From Victivallales bacterium (GTDB taxonomy: Bacteria; Verrucomicrobiota; Lentisphaeria; Oligosphaerales; Oligosphaeraceae): 63,214 nt of DNA. This document shows, one piece after another, positions 1 to 9,008 of this stretch (positions are counted from its first letter, which is position 1; each line of letters begins with the position of its first letter). The notes beneath the pieces are model-generated. The model made no database searches. It worked only from the letters and a program-made list of their open reading frames with translations, and was not told the DNA's origin. The position numbers were made by a program, and so were the translations under genes. The stretch spans positions 1 to 63,214 of the forward strand of contig JAFZAB010000188.1 of assembly GCA_017548425.1 (NCBI GenBank), written 5' to 3'.

Positions 1-33
1 CGCGTTGCTTACATATAATTATGAATTATTGAA

Positions 34-1653
34 TCACATGCGTTCCATGAGGCGCGTAATGATGGCGTTTGTCGAAGCGTCATGTGCGAGCTTGGCGGGA
101 TCGTTGGCGTCGAAATCCTTCAAGACGTTCTTGGCGAGGACTTTGCCGAGCTGAACGCCCCACTGGTCGAAGGAGAAGACATTCCAGATGACGCCTTGGA
201 CGAAAATCTTCTGTTCGTAGAGGGCCATGAGGATGCCGAGCATGCGGGGGGTCAGTTCGTCGGCGATCAGCGTATTGGTCGGACGGTTGCCTTGGAAGAT
301 CATGTGCGGCTTGAAGGCGGGATTCTTGGTGGCGCCTTCTTCGAAGATGCCGCCGAACGCGAGGGCTTCCGTCTGGGCGACGAAATTGGCGAGCAGTTTC
401 TTATGATGGTCTCCCGTAGGCGTTTGTGACTTGCAGAAACCGATGAAATCAGCGGGAATCAGCTTCGTGCCCTGATGGAGGAGCTGATAGAAACTGTGCT
501 GTCCGTTCGTTCCGGGCTCGCCCCAGATGATCGGGCCAGTCTGCCATTTGACTTCGTTGTTGTCCTTCGTGATGTATTTGCCGTTGCTTTCCATATCGAC
601 CTGCTGGAGGTGGGCGGAGAAGCGATGCATGGACTGGTCATACGGAAGGATGGCGTAGGTCTGGGCGCCGAAGAAGTTGTTGTACCAGATGCCGAGAAGG
701 GCCATGATGACTGGCATGTTCTTGTTAAACGGCGTCTTACGGAAATGTTCGTCCATGGCATGGAAGCCTTCGAGCATCTTCGTGAAATTTTCGGGGCCGA
801 TCTGGATCATGATGGGCAGGCCGATGGCGGAGTCGAGGGAGTAGCGGCCGCCGACCCAATTCCAGAAGCCGAACATGTTGTTCGTGTCGATACCGAAATC
901 AGAAACTTCCTTGGCGGCTGTGGAAACGGCGACGAAATGCTTCGCGATGGCGGCGGCGTCATTGTTGAAAGCCCTGAGAATCCACTCTTTAGCGGTATTG
1001 GCGTTCGTCATGGTCTCCATCGTCGTGAACGTCTTGGAGGCGATGATGAAAAGCGTTTCTTCCGGATTGAGTTCGTTGACGGTGTCGATCATGTGGAAGC
1101 CGTCGATATTGGAGACGAAATAAACATGCAAGCCTTTCTTGGCGAATGGCTTGAGAGCTTCGCAGGCCATCTTGGGGCCGAGATCGGAACCACCAATGCC
1201 GACGTTGATGACATTCTTGATGGGCTTGCCTGTATAACCTTTCCATTCTCCGGAACGGACTTTGTTCGCGAAGGCCGCCATTTTGTCGAGCACCTCATGG
1301 ACGTCTTTGATGACATCCTGTCCATCGACAACGAGTTGCGCGTCTTTCGGAGCGCGGAGGGCGGTATGGAGGACGGCGCGGTTTTCTGTCTGGTTGATGT
1401 GGACGCCGTTGAACATGTCTTCGATGGCGTTCTTCAGGCCGGCTTCCTCCGCCAACTGCAAGAGCAGGGCGATCGTCTTGTCATTGATGCGGTTTTTGGA
1501 ATAGTCGAGATACAGATTATTCTCGAATTCAATGACATAGCGCGTGGCGCGCTGCGGATCTTTCGCAAAGATGTCCTTCAACTGGGCGTCTTTAATTTCG
1601 TCGTAATGGGCCTGCAAGGCTTTCCATGCAGTAAATTGTGTGATGTCTTTCAT
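34..1653 (-). CDS. pgi: glucose-6-phosphate isomerase
   Basis: Interconverts glucose 6-phosphate and fructose 6-phosphate in glycolysis and gluconeogenesis, in the cytoplasm. The 539-residue protein is close to the usual length for the long bacterial form. The sugar-phosphate-binding segment [12 protein letters not shown], the signature [16 protein letters not shown], the catalytic-glutamate region DMESNGKYI and the catalytic-histidine region [11 protein letters not shown] are all intact. I start it at the Met of MKDITQF, because AGGAAAG lies about 9 bases upstream; an in-frame extension of 23 residues to 1722 looks unlike the family. It is the last gene of its strand run in the window. Its downstream end lies only 33 bases from the window edge, so any terminator is outside view. 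Confidence 0.97.
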   Translation of the reverse strand: MKDITQFTAWKALQAHYDEIKDAQLKDIFAKDPQRATRYVIEFENNLYLDYSKNRINDKTIALLLQLAEEAGLKNAIEDMFNGVHINQTENRAVLHTALRAPKDAQLVVDGQDVIKDVHEVLDKMAAFANKVRSGEWKGYTGKPIKNVINVGIGGSDLGPKMACEALKPFAKKGLHVYFVSNIDGFHMIDTVNELNPEETLFIIASKTFTTMETMTNANTAKEWILRAFNNDAAAIAKHFVAVSTAAKEVSDFGIDTNNMFGFWNWVGGRYSLDSAIGLPIMIQIGPENFTKMLEGFHAMDEHFRKTPFNKNMPVIMALLGIWYNNFFGAQTYAILPYDQSMHRFSAHLQQVDMESNGKYITKDNNEVKWQTGPIIWGEPGTNGQHSFYQLLHQGTKLIPADFIGFCKSQTPTGDHHKKLLANFVAQTEALAFGGIFEEGATKNPAFKPHMIFQGNRPTNTLIADELTPRMLGILMALYEQKIFVQGVIWNVFSFDQWGVQLGKVLAKNVLKDFDANDPAKLAHDASTNAIITRLMERM

Positions 1654-1731
1654 GCTTTTCTCTTTCCTAATGTGAAATGGTTGACTGCCCGTGCGGGCGA
1701 TATGGAAAATATTCGGAATCAAGTCCTTCCA

Positions 1732-2223
1732 TCAAGTGTGGTTGCCTTTTTCGCGGAGGGACGTTTCGTGGATGGAACGAAGCTGCCAGTGGACGGCATC
1801 CTTCTTGGTCCAAAGGAAACTGGCAGTCCATTTTCCTCTGGAGAATGAAAGCGTCGTGGAATTTTCCGTGATTGCGACGATGCAGGAGAGATGGACGACG
1901 ATGCTTCCGTTTTTGAGTTTTTTGACCTTATGAATGACGCAATTCATGCCTGCGCGGCCTTGAATGGCTTCCAAACTCTGGATGTAAGCTTCCTTTGCTT
2001 GGTAGCCACGCCCGAAAGAGACGCCGTTTGCGAAGGAGAATTCGAAATTGTTCACATCGATGAGTTCCGACGCCGCGTTCCATTGGCCTTTGTCAAGATA
2101 ACGGAAGAATTCTTCCGTTGTCGCCTTCACGGCACCTTCATGAGTCAAAGCCGTGTATTTGCATCCGGCGAACAACAGCAGACATGCACATGCGGCGATT
2201 GCCATGTAACATTTTTTCAGCAT
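1732..2223 (-). CDS. putative lipoprotein, NTF2/SnoaL-like size
   Basis: A 163-residue exported protein of unknown function. The N terminus is a typical lipoprotein signal: two lysines, a hydrophobic stretch, then the lipobox LFAGC with the acylated Cys near residue 20. The mature part has the helix-then-sheet pattern (EEFFRYLDKGQWNAASELI followed by alternating beta-like strands) seen in small NTF2-like lipoproteins, but I cannot assign it to a named family. Start supported by ACAGGAGATG just upstream. It lies about 80 bases upstream of pgi on the same strand and could share a transcript. Confidence 0.75.
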   Translation of the reverse strand: MLKKCYMAIAACACLLLFAGCKYTALTHEGAVKATTEEFFRYLDKGQWNAASELIDVNNFEFSFANGVSFGRGYQAKEAYIQSLEAIQGRAGMNCVIHKVKKLKNGSIVVHLSCIVAITENSTTLSFSRGKWTASFLWTKKDAVHWQLRSIHETSLREKGNHT

Positions 2224-2331
2224 ATTTCATCTCCTGTGTTAAGCCTTTTCCCTGTGCCTTAAAAAACAATATGTTAAGATAATGCCGAAAACCGAAAATG
2301 GCAAGCTACAGCGCCTGTAACCAATGGAAAA

Positions 2332-3825
2332 TCAGAGCTGATTTGTCGGAGATGTCTGCCCGATATTGGCGAATGGGCATTTGGAGCAGTCATGCCCCAA
2401 ATTTTGACAAAAATTATGGTAGATGTCGAGAAGGCCTTGCTGATGGGAGGCTCGTTTAAGGACTTCCTTTGAACGAGACGGCGGTGTGAGAAAACGGTGG
2501 GCGGCTTCCGTCAACGAACGATTGCTTTGCATCGGTGGAAGCATGAGAAAGGCATCTTTCGCGAGACGGGCGGCTTGTTCTGTGAAACCTGTGACATTTG
2601 ATGCGCATAGTGCTGGAAGAAAGACATTTGCGATGATATCGGCAATCCGTTGATGGCCAAGAAGGGCCGATGGCGGTTTGACAGCGGTTTTGAAGTTCTG
2701 ACAGCCTCGCCAATGCGGGAGATCGTAATTTGTCTGGAAAAGCACTTCCAGAAGCAATTTGGAAGATGAAACCATGATGGTGAAATTTTGCAACCATTTC
2801 ATTGGCTGGAACTTAGTCAATAGAAGCCATTTGACGCCTGCCGCCAGACGGCGGTAGGGACTGTTGAGTGGTCTTGCCAAGGCGTGGTTCCATGTGATGG
2901 CGAGTTTGGGAGCCCCAAGCGACCACCAACGATGCCACAACTGCGTCGCGCGTTCCTCCCATTCGGGCAGGAGCGTTTGCATCGTGGTGTCCGGCAAGAG
3001 TCCGGCGGCGCCGAAAAGCACCGCCTCCAAATCTTCCTCTGTCTCAAAATGACGGAGCTGTTCCAAAGGAAGTTCCGTGGCGAGCTGACGAAAGGCGTCT
3101 TTGTTGTTTTTATATCCAAGTGATTCAAAAACAAACTCATACAGCGTCTGATCAGGCGATTGTGCGGCGGCTTGGCGGGCGAATCGTGCCGTTTTGGCTT
3201 CAAAACGTGCAAGTCCTGCCGCGGCAAGAACTTCTTGTATTTTGTCGTTGTCCGTCAAGGCCCAACGGATGGCGCATTTGCCTGGCGGCAGTTGTCGTGC
3301 ATATGGATAACAGATGTTTTCGACTTCGTGCAAGAGTAGCTTCCAGGCTGGATTGAGAGAGTCGTGGAGAACAAGAACATTAGACGGAGCATGGTCGATG
3401 GGGCCATCGTCAATCCAGACGGCATGGAGGACGACGTTGGTGTAGAGCGGATCATTCCCATGCCCATGACGTGTCCAATCCGATGTCCGCTGATGAATTT
3501 CGATATCTCCGCGGATGAGTTTGCCGTTGATGATCAACGCGGCGTCACGGAAGTCTGGCCCGGCGGCAACATTCCAGTCGCCTTGATGGATGATTTGCAG
3601 TGACGCTCCGTTGCCGCAAGACAAAGTGTCGAGCAGATATCGTTCATTCCAAAGGATTTGGAGGAAATGTTCGCTGAAGGCCGTGTGGTCTGTGTTCCAT
3701 GCGGCAGGCGGTTCATGAACGGAAAAATCACCGTCCGCCGATATGGAGCGACAAGAGGCAAATGCCTGGTAGAGCCGTTGAAGCCGCTGGTTCATTTTTT
3801 CGATGTCAGAATCCGTTGTTGACAT
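2332..3825 (-). CDS. DUF2851 family protein
   Basis: A 497-residue protein of the DUF2851 family, common in Bacteroidetes and PVC bacteria and without an established function. Family hallmarks visible are the N-terminal FSEHFLQILWNERYL, the block GDWNVAAGPDFRDAALIINGK and the following RGDIEIHQRTSDWTRHGH, where conserved Asp, Glu and His residues look like a metal- or nucleotide-binding core. The C terminus carries a compact Cys cluster, GHDCSKCPF, also typical of the family. No signal peptide or membrane segment, so probably cytoplasmic. It is followed on the same strand by the small lipoprotein gene after about 110 bases. Confidence 0.85.
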   Translation of the reverse strand: MSTTDSDIEKMNQRLQRLYQAFASCRSISADGDFSVHEPPAAWNTDHTAFSEHFLQILWNERYLLDTLSCGNGASLQIIHQGDWNVAAGPDFRDAALIINGKLIRGDIEIHQRTSDWTRHGHGNDPLYTNVVLHAVWIDDGPIDHAPSNVLVLHDSLNPAWKLLLHEVENICYPYARQLPPGKCAIRWALTDNDKIQEVLAAAGLARFEAKTARFARQAAAQSPDQTLYEFVFESLGYKNNKDAFRQLATELPLEQLRHFETEEDLEAVLFGAAGLLPDTTMQTLLPEWEERATQLWHRWWSLGAPKLAITWNHALARPLNSPYRRLAAGVKWLLLTKFQPMKWLQNFTIMVSSSKLLLEVLFQTNYDLPHWRGCQNFKTAVKPPSALLGHQRIADIIANVFLPALCASNVTGFTEQAARLAKDAFLMLPPMQSNRSLTEAAHRFLTPPSRSKEVLKRASHQQGLLDIYHNFCQNLGHDCSKCPFANIGQTSPTNQL

Positions 3826-3988
3826 AATGCGTCCCGTGGGTTGGATGGGTTAAGATGAAAAGGTTATAATATATCATATAAATAATTTAAATCAAGTATA
3901 TTATGACTTTATTGGAATCTTTATGACTTTTATGGCTAGCGGCGGTCATATCATGGTATGGTATAGAAAAAATGGCTAAATCAAACGT

Positions 3989-4018
3989 TTGACTAGCTTG
4001 TTTTGCTTTTAATATAGG
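3989..4018 (+). promoter_or_regulatory. possible sigma70-type promoter for the GH20-like gene
   Basis: The 285-base AT-rich gap between the DUF2851 gene and the GH20-like gene contains no coding sequence. TTGACT (3989-3994) and TATAGG (4013-4018) are spaced 18 bases apart and lie about 95 bases upstream of the ATG. A second AT-rich hexamer cluster (around 4018-4032) is an alternative -10 site. Sequence match only. Confidence 0.35.
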
Positions 4019-4110
4019 GTATATTATATAAAGGGAACTGATAGGGTGCGGCGTATGGGAAGATTTGTTGAGACATCAGATTCTGCTTCAAGCGCATGTA
4101 GGAGGTTTGG

Positions 4111-6270
4111 ATGGTTTCCCGACGCAAGTTTGAGATACTTGAGCTTTATCCACAACCGAAGAAAATCGAGCAGCTGGAAGGCATGAGCGAGTTGTCGAAT
4201 GACATTCGTCTTGTCACTGACAATGTGTTTCCGTTGCAGAGGAAGGCGATTCGTTCGATCTTGACGGCATCCGGCGTGAAGGTGGTCGCGAACAAGAAGC
4301 GTTATGTCGTGAACGCCCGCGTCAGTTCTCCGCAAGATTTTGATTTGGAAGGTGTTCCAGAAGCTGTCCAGCATGACTACTATGAACTGAAAGTGCATGG
4401 CAGTGAAGTCGATATCCGGACACCGTATCAGGAAGGGATGGTGTGGGCCTCCCAGACGTTGGCTGGCCTTTTTGTCCGTTCCCAGAAGGGATTGTCCATT
4501 CCGAATCTGATCATCCGTGACTGGCCGGATCTGCCGATTCGCGGCATTTTCATGGAGAACAAATGGGGCCCGGACCGCATGAGCATCGGGGACTGGCATC
4601 AGACGATCGATACCCTTTCGTCCATGAAAATGAACACGTTAGGCGTCAGTCTATATGGTTGTTGGGGAAGCTGCCGTTTTGAAGGCCCTTCGAAACCGAC
4701 GGAATTTCTGATGGTTCCCGTGGAAGGCGAAGGCGATTTGGCCGCATGGCACCATCTTCGTTGGTACAGCGGCGTGGAAGGCGAATGGAAGGAGGCGAAT
4801 TATCTGCCGACGTTGACGCAGGCCAATTTCTTCGAAGAGGTCATCAATTACGGCCGCGAACGCGGCGTGAACGTCGTCCCATATGTGAACAGCTTCGGCC
4901 ACAATACATTCTTCCCGCGCATGAAGCCCGAACTGAGCGCGAAAGACGCGGACGGCAATCCGACGGGCGTCGGCTATTGCATCACGTCTCCTGCGACGCG
5001 CGCATTTGTCGAACGTTTCTATACAGGCATCATTGAACGCTATTTCCCGCATGGAATCGACTATTTCCATGTCCAGATGGACGAAGTCTGGCCGGACTAT
5101 CCGTGGCCGGACGAACCATTGAAGGCCGGCGAGCCGTGGTGTCAGTGCGAAAAATGCCGCGCGCATGCGAAGGAGAAGAACCTGCAGGATTATGTCATTT
5201 GGCTTGTCGGCATGCTGGTTTCGAAAGGCGTCGGCAAAGTCGTGATGTGGAACGACCAGATGACGCGCCACATGTCCGCGTTTGATTCGAAATTTGTGAA
5301 ACGTCTTGAAAAGGCGGGACTTAAGGATCGTCTCATCATTGACTGGTGGTGGTACAGCAACAAAGAGCTGAACGACACGACGCGGGTGCGCGTCGGCAAG
5401 AAGCTTGGTGTTGATGGCTGGGTGACGCCGATGACGTGCTATTTCAACTGGAGCACCTACGACTATCGTCTGCTGAATGTTGACATGATGCTCCGCATGG
5501 GCGCAGAAGAGGGCGGTTGCGGCGCAGTTTCATATGCCGTTCATGACACGTCCCATCTGGATCATGAAGCCCTGCTGGCCGGTCTGGCATGGGAAGGTTG
5601 CGGCGAAAAGCGCGAGCAGGTGATGAAACGCTGGTCGCAGATGCATTTCGGCGACAACGCGAATCTGTATTGGCAGGCGCAGGACTTGCTGCTGAAGGCG
5701 GTTGGCGAGCCATTGTATCCGATCTGCCTGAACTATCAATATACGTACGTCAGCACGAAGGTCGCATGGCCGCGTCCATATCCGGGCGAGGCGTTGGATC
5801 GTCTGCTGGCGCAGCCGGAAGACGTCGATGTTTCGGCGCGTCTGCTGAAATGCGCGGAAGACGCGGCGGCGGCGGACGCCCTCTACGTCCGTCTGCTGGA
5901 AACTGAAGGTCTTGACGATCTAGCGGTGTCCTGCCTGAAGAGCCTTCGTGGTGAAGTTACTCGTATTCAAGCGGTTGCAAAAGCGTTTGCGTGGTTGGTC
6001 GAATTGCGCAAGGAGCTTGCCAACGGCATGGTGAAGAAGAGCTACGCGACGGCCTGCCAGAAGGTCATGGAGGAATTTGCGGAGCAGTTGAAGCTGATCG
6101 AAGTGAGCAAGCCTGTCTGGGTGGTTCCCGCGACATTGCAGGCTTTGAGCCGCCTTCTGGCGTTCTTGGAGCAGTTGCACGGTGAACTTCAGCAGTATGC
6201 GGGCCGCAAGAAGGCGTCCTCCTTGCATTGGGGGCTGCTTGAAGCGGAAGCCGCCGCGGAAGAAAAGTAA
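4111..6270 (+). CDS. GH20-like beta-N-acetylhexosaminidase
   Basis: A 719-residue glycoside hydrolase of the GH20 type, expected to remove terminal N-acetylhexosamine from glycans. Residues 1-140 match the alpha/beta domain that precedes the barrel in GH20 enzymes, ending in the familiar RDWPDLPIRGIFME at the barrel entry. The catalytic Asp-Glu pair is probably D324-E325 in FHVQMDEVWPD, although the usual HxGGDE context is not conserved, so substrate range is uncertain. The C-terminal 200 residues are helical. There is no signal peptide: the protein looks cytoplasmic, suggesting it trims imported oligosaccharides. Start fixed by GGAGG eight bases before the ATG. Monocistronic, with its own terminator just downstream. 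Confidence 0.8.
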   Translation: MVSRRKFEILELYPQPKKIEQLEGMSELSNDIRLVTDNVFPLQRKAIRSILTASGVKVVANKKRYVVNARVSSPQDFDLEGVPEAVQHDYYELKVHGSEVDIRTPYQEGMVWASQTLAGLFVRSQKGLSIPNLIIRDWPDLPIRGIFMENKWGPDRMSIGDWHQTIDTLSSMKMNTLGVSLYGCWGSCRFEGPSKPTEFLMVPVEGEGDLAAWHHLRWYSGVEGEWKEANYLPTLTQANFFEEVINYGRERGVNVVPYVNSFGHNTFFPRMKPELSAKDADGNPTGVGYCITSPATRAFVERFYTGIIERYFPHGIDYFHVQMDEVWPDYPWPDEPLKAGEPWCQCEKCRAHAKEKNLQDYVIWLVGMLVSKGVGKVVMWNDQMTRHMSAFDSKFVKRLEKAGLKDRLIIDWWWYSNKELNDTTRVRVGKKLGVDGWVTPMTCYFNWSTYDYRLLNVDMMLRMGAEEGGCGAVSYAVHDTSHLDHEALLAGLAWEGCGEKREQVMKRWSQMHFGDNANLYWQAQDLLLKAVGEPLYPICLNYQYTYVSTKVAWPRPYPGEALDRLLAQPEDVDVSARLLKCAEDAAAADALYVRLLETEGLDDLAVSCLKSLRGEVTRIQAVAKAFAWLVELRKELANGMVKKSYATACQKVMEEFAEQLKLIEVSKPVWVVPATLQALSRLLAFLEQLHGELQQYAGRKKASSLHWGLLEAEAAAEEK

Positions 6271-6286
6271 TTGATTGAAAAAAACA

Positions 6287-6324
6287 CGCCGTCCCATTTG
6301 CAATATGGGGCGGCGTTTGTATTT
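6287..6324 (+). terminator. rho-independent terminator after the GH20-like gene
   Basis: An 11-base-pair stem (6287-6297 with 6305-6315, one G-T pair) closes a 7-base loop and is followed by a T-rich run. It starts 17 bases after the stop codon. Confidence 0.8.
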
Positions 6325-6330
6325 TAATGA

Positions 6331-6426
6331 TGGTGGCATCCACGATTCGAACTCTGAACAATTAATCATTGGGGTCTATATGACCTTATTTTTCACTTTT
6401 AGCAGAGTGAAGGAAATCTGGATTCC
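6331..6426 (-). other. decayed tRNA-Ser(GCU)-like element
   Basis: Read on the minus strand, this 96-base stretch begins with GGAATCC and ends with GGATGCC-ACCA; these pair as a 7-base acceptor stem with one mismatch and an encoded CCA tail. It has a T-loop-like TTCGAAT and a segment CTGCTAA that would be a serine GCU anticodon loop, flanked by TCACT/AGTGA (with one extra A). A GGTC/GACC hairpin sits where a class II variable arm would be. However, there is no D arm and the T stem does not pair. It is either a decayed tRNA gene or a chance inverted repeat (the outer 12 bases on each side are near-perfect inverted copies). It sits between two terminators. Confidence 0.3.
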
Positions 6427-6446
6427 ACCATTTTAGAAAATCGAAA

Positions 6447-6483
6447 GGGCTGTTGCGAAAAGATTCGCAACAGCCCCTTTTTT
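6447..6483. terminator. hairpin terminator downstream of the rodA-like gene
   Basis: A perfect 13-base-pair stem (6447-6459 with 6464-6476) with a 4-base loop. The longer T run (6478-6483) is on the plus strand, so it best stops plus-strand transcription, but a shorter T run on the minus strand would also serve the rodA-like gene, which ends 19 bases away. Confidence 0.75.
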
Positions 6484-6501
6484 CTGCTAAAAGATTGTTT
6501 T

Positions 6502-7833
6502 TTACTGCTTGCTTTGCACGCGAATGCGGAGAAGGCGGCCAAGCGACCATTCATTGTCGCGGGCGTCGGTGGATTTCGCCGCTTCGGAATCTGCTGGAGG
6601 AAGCGTCGATGTCGCATGGAGGACGCCGAGGCAGAGGAACGTCGTCAACGTGAAACTGCCACCATAGCTGAGAAGCGGAAGCGGAAGACCGATGATGGGA
6701 ATGAGGCGGACAGTCATGCCGACGTTGATGCAGACATGGACGGCGAGCATCATGAGCACGCCGACGCTTCGCAGGCAGGCCTGTTCGTCGCCTGTCCGTC
6801 CTGCCCAATGGAAGCCGATGAAGAACAATAATAAATATAGTAGTAAGACAGGCAGGCAGCCAAAGAAGAAGCCGAACTCTTCACCGATGACGGAGAAGAT
6901 GAAATCCGTCGGCGCGACGGTTCGCGGAAGATAACCGAGGCTTTTCATCGTGCCTTGCAGATATCCTTTGCCGAATTGTCCGCCGCTGGCAAGCGTCATG
7001 ATGGACTGCCGTTCATTCCAGCCGCCTTTTGGCGTCAGATAGTCTTGAAGACGTTTGGAATGGTAGTTGTGAAGGAGACGCGTCAGTAAATCCTTCGCTT
7101 TGGAATGTTGCGGTTGCGGTGAGTTGTTTGGCTGACTGGTATCTTGGACTGCGGCGGCTTTCGCGTTGTTGGCTTCGGAAGTTTTCCGAAGTTCGAGTAC
7201 GGCGTGCCATGAAAAAAGCAAAGAGACAACGCCCAAAAAGACTAATACCGCCCATATCTTCTTGTTGAAATAACGGATACCGAAGATACAGATAATCGAC
7301 GGGATGATGGAGAAGGCGTTGCCGAAGGAGGGTGCGGAGATGATCAATCCAAGCGGCAGACCGAGCATGATGGTCAGTCCGATGAGTTTGGCGATTCTTG
7401 CTCGCCAGCCGTTGGTCCGCCAGACTATCGTTTGACACAACAGCATGAGGGTGAAGAATTTGGCGAATTCGGCCGGTTGTAGCAAAAGTGGGCCGATAGC
7501 CAGCCAGCGTTTGGCGCCGCCGATGGTGCGGCCGAACAGAAGCGTCAAGACAAGAAGCACGATGCTTGTTCCATAGCCGCACCATACAAATGTCCGCCAG
7601 GCGAGTCCTCTGGGATTCGTGGCGGCGACGGTAAAGCCGAAGACGGCGCTGAAGCCCAGCCAAATCAACTGGCGCCACCAATTGGGGCGCACGGGATATT
7701 CATCCGCGATGTAACCGGTGCTGTAGATGAAAAAAACACCATAGGTGCAAAGCGTGAAGACGATTCCCCAGAAAAGCGCCTGGCTGAAGGTGGTCGCCAT
7801 GGGCTGCAGGTTTTTTCCGCTGGAATTTTCCAT
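6502..7833 (-). CDS. rodA: SEDS-family peptidoglycan glycosyltransferase (RodA/FtsW)
   Basis: A polytopic membrane protein of the SEDS family, which polymerises peptidoglycan glycan strands from lipid II with a partner class B PBP. Family marks: LLLQPAEFAKF in the first third, TVAPTDFIFSVIGEEFGFFFG, and the C-terminal GLPLPLLSYGGSFTLTTFLCLG. About ten hydrophobic segments. The loop around residues 215-260 is polar and low in complexity. I favour RodA over FtsW because mreC lies 3 kb away, but the sequence alone does not settle it. The start may be at 7833 or at the Met 12 codons in (7797); neither has a strong ribosome-binding site. The 443-residue length is slightly above the usual 370-420. 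Confidence 0.85.
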   Translation of the reverse strand: MENSSGKNLQPMATTFSQALFWGIVFTLCTYGVFFIYSTGYIADEYPVRPNWWRQLIWLGFSAVFGFTVAATNPRGLAWRTFVWCGYGTSIVLLVLTLLFGRTIGGAKRWLAIGPLLLQPAEFAKFFTLMLLCQTIVWRTNGWRARIAKLIGLTIMLGLPLGLIISAPSFGNAFSIIPSIICIFGIRYFNKKIWAVLVFLGVVSLLFSWHAVLELRKTSEANNAKAAAVQDTSQPNNSPQPQHSKAKDLLTRLLHNYHSKRLQDYLTPKGGWNERQSIMTLASGGQFGKGYLQGTMKSLGYLPRTVAPTDFIFSVIGEEFGFFFGCLPVLLLYLLLFFIGFHWAGRTGDEQACLRSVGVLMMLAVHVCINVGMTVRLIPIIGLPLPLLSYGGSFTLTTFLCLGVLHATSTLPPADSEAAKSTDARDNEWSLGRLLRIRVQSKQ

Positions 7834-7866
7834 CCTGAAAGGCGTTGATTTGGCGAAGGCGTTGAA

Positions 7867-7942
7867 GGAGGGTCACGCAGGAGCGTATATAATCGGTCAC
7901 GCAGGAGCGTATATAATCGGTCACGCAGGAGCGTGACCCTCC
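7867..7942. repeat. three tandem 24-base repeats framed by a 12-base inverted repeat
   Basis: Two full and one partial copy of a 24-base unit (7871-7894, 7895-7918, 7919-7934) that begins GGTCACGCAGGAGCG and ends in TATATAATC. The outside ends form a perfect 12-base inverted repeat, GGAGGGTCACGC (7867-7878) and GCGTGACCCTCC (7931-7942). Each unit is itself partly palindromic (the GGTCACGC/GCGTGACC theme). It lies between the parvulin gene and the rodA-like gene, about 35 bases upstream of the latter. It resembles REP-like intergenic elements. Confidence 0.85.
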
Positions 7943-7949
7943 CATTGTG

Positions 7950-9008
7950 TTAATCGGCAGGCTGGATGGCGGGAGCTGGCGGTGTCACGAGCATTTCCAC
8001 TTTATAGGATTTTTTGAGTCCATCGACAAATTTATCGACGACTTCGGCGCTTTTTTCTTCTTTCAGCTGCTGGATGATGTTATTCTTGATTTCTTCGAAC
8101 GGGATAACTTTTTTCTCGCCGGCCTGGATGAGGTGGTAACCAAAACGCGTCTTGACGGGATCGGAAACATCGTTCGCTTTCAGTCCGAGAAGGGCTTCTT
8201 CAAATTCCGGAACCATCTGTCCCTGAGAGAATTCGCCGAGGTTGCCGCCTTTTTCTTTGGAGGGGCAATCGCTGTGTTCTTTGGCGAGATCTTCGAATTT
8301 GCCGCCGTCCTTCAATTTCTTGTGGACATCATTGATTTTCTTCAAAGCGGCTTCTTCCTGCTCCTTGGTAGGAGGATTCTTGCCAGGCTCGTCCGAGAAG
8401 GCGGCCAGAATGTGGGAGGCGCTCAGGCGTGTGAATAATTTGGAATTTTCGTCATAGAACTTCTTGGCGTCCGCTTCTGTCACTTCGATTTTATCCACTT
8501 GTTGCTTCAGAAGCTTCTGAGCTGTTTGCATACGGGCCTGCTTGGTGATGAACTCTTCTTCTGTCTTGGTTTTGAATTGCTCCATGAACAGCTTCAAATT
8601 CTGGGCGCCTTCAGGAGTCTCTTTGAATTTGGCAATGTCCTTTTTGACTTCTTCGACATCAGGCTTGATGCCCTGCTTGAGTGCTTCCAGAATGACGATT
8701 TCCTGCATGGCAAAATTATTCGCCAGATTCGGGAGGACGCGTTTCAGCATCTCCGGAGTGACGACTTGGCCTTGTTGCGCGACTCTTTTCAGCTGGAACT
8801 CAAGAAGATTCTTCAGATCGGCACTGGAGATGAACTGGTTGTCACCATACTTGGCCAGATTGTCCGGAATGGTCTTCAGGAGGGCGGCGATGTCAAAACT
8901 GGGGGCTTGCGGGGCGGCGGGTGCCGCGGCTGGTTTGTCCTGCGCCATGAGAGGAGCGGTGGCGATCAGCGCGGCTGCGATAAAACTGCTGATTTTGTGG
9001 AACTTCAT
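7950..9008 (-). CDS. periplasmic parvulin-type peptidyl-prolyl isomerase (SurA/PrsA-like)
   Basis: A 352-residue exported folding factor. Residues 1-20 form a signal peptide ending in LMA before QDKPAAA, followed by an Ala/Pro-rich linker. Residues about 40-200 are a helical chaperone region, and about 220-325 a PpiC domain with the conserved ASHILAAF start, the GGNLGEFSQGQMVPEFEEAL core and the terminal TRFGYHLIQ. Likely role: helping outer-membrane or secreted proteins fold. Start at MKFHKIS supported by AAAAGGAAAA upstream. Its ATG overlaps the stop of the upstream lipoprotein gene by four bases, so translation is probably coupled. Confidence 0.9.
   Translation of the reverse strand: MKFHKISSFIAAALIATAPLMAQDKPAAAPAAPQAPSFDIAALLKTIPDNLAKYGDNQFISSADLKNLLEFQLKRVAQQGQVVTPEMLKRVLPNLANNFAMQEIVILEALKQGIKPDVEEVKKDIAKFKETPEGAQNLKLFMEQFKTKTEEEFITKQARMQTAQKLLKQQVDKIEVTEADAKKFYDENSKLFTRLSASHILAAFSDEPGKNPPTKEQEEAALKKINDVHKKLKDGGKFEDLAKEHSDCPSKEKGGNLGEFSQGQMVPEFEEALLGLKANDVSDPVKTRFGYHLIQAGEKKVIPFEEIKNNIIQQLKEEKSAEVVDKFVDGLKKSYKVEMLVTPPAPAIQPAD

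Noticed and set aside
475..1848. Long plus-strand reading frame antisense to pgi (457 codons)
   Set aside because: pgi on the minus strand is certain by conserved motifs; the opposite frame has no family similarity and reflects codon bias.
7867..7942. CRISPR array
   Set aside because: Only two full tandem units and no spacers; the unit is palindromic and there is no cas gene.
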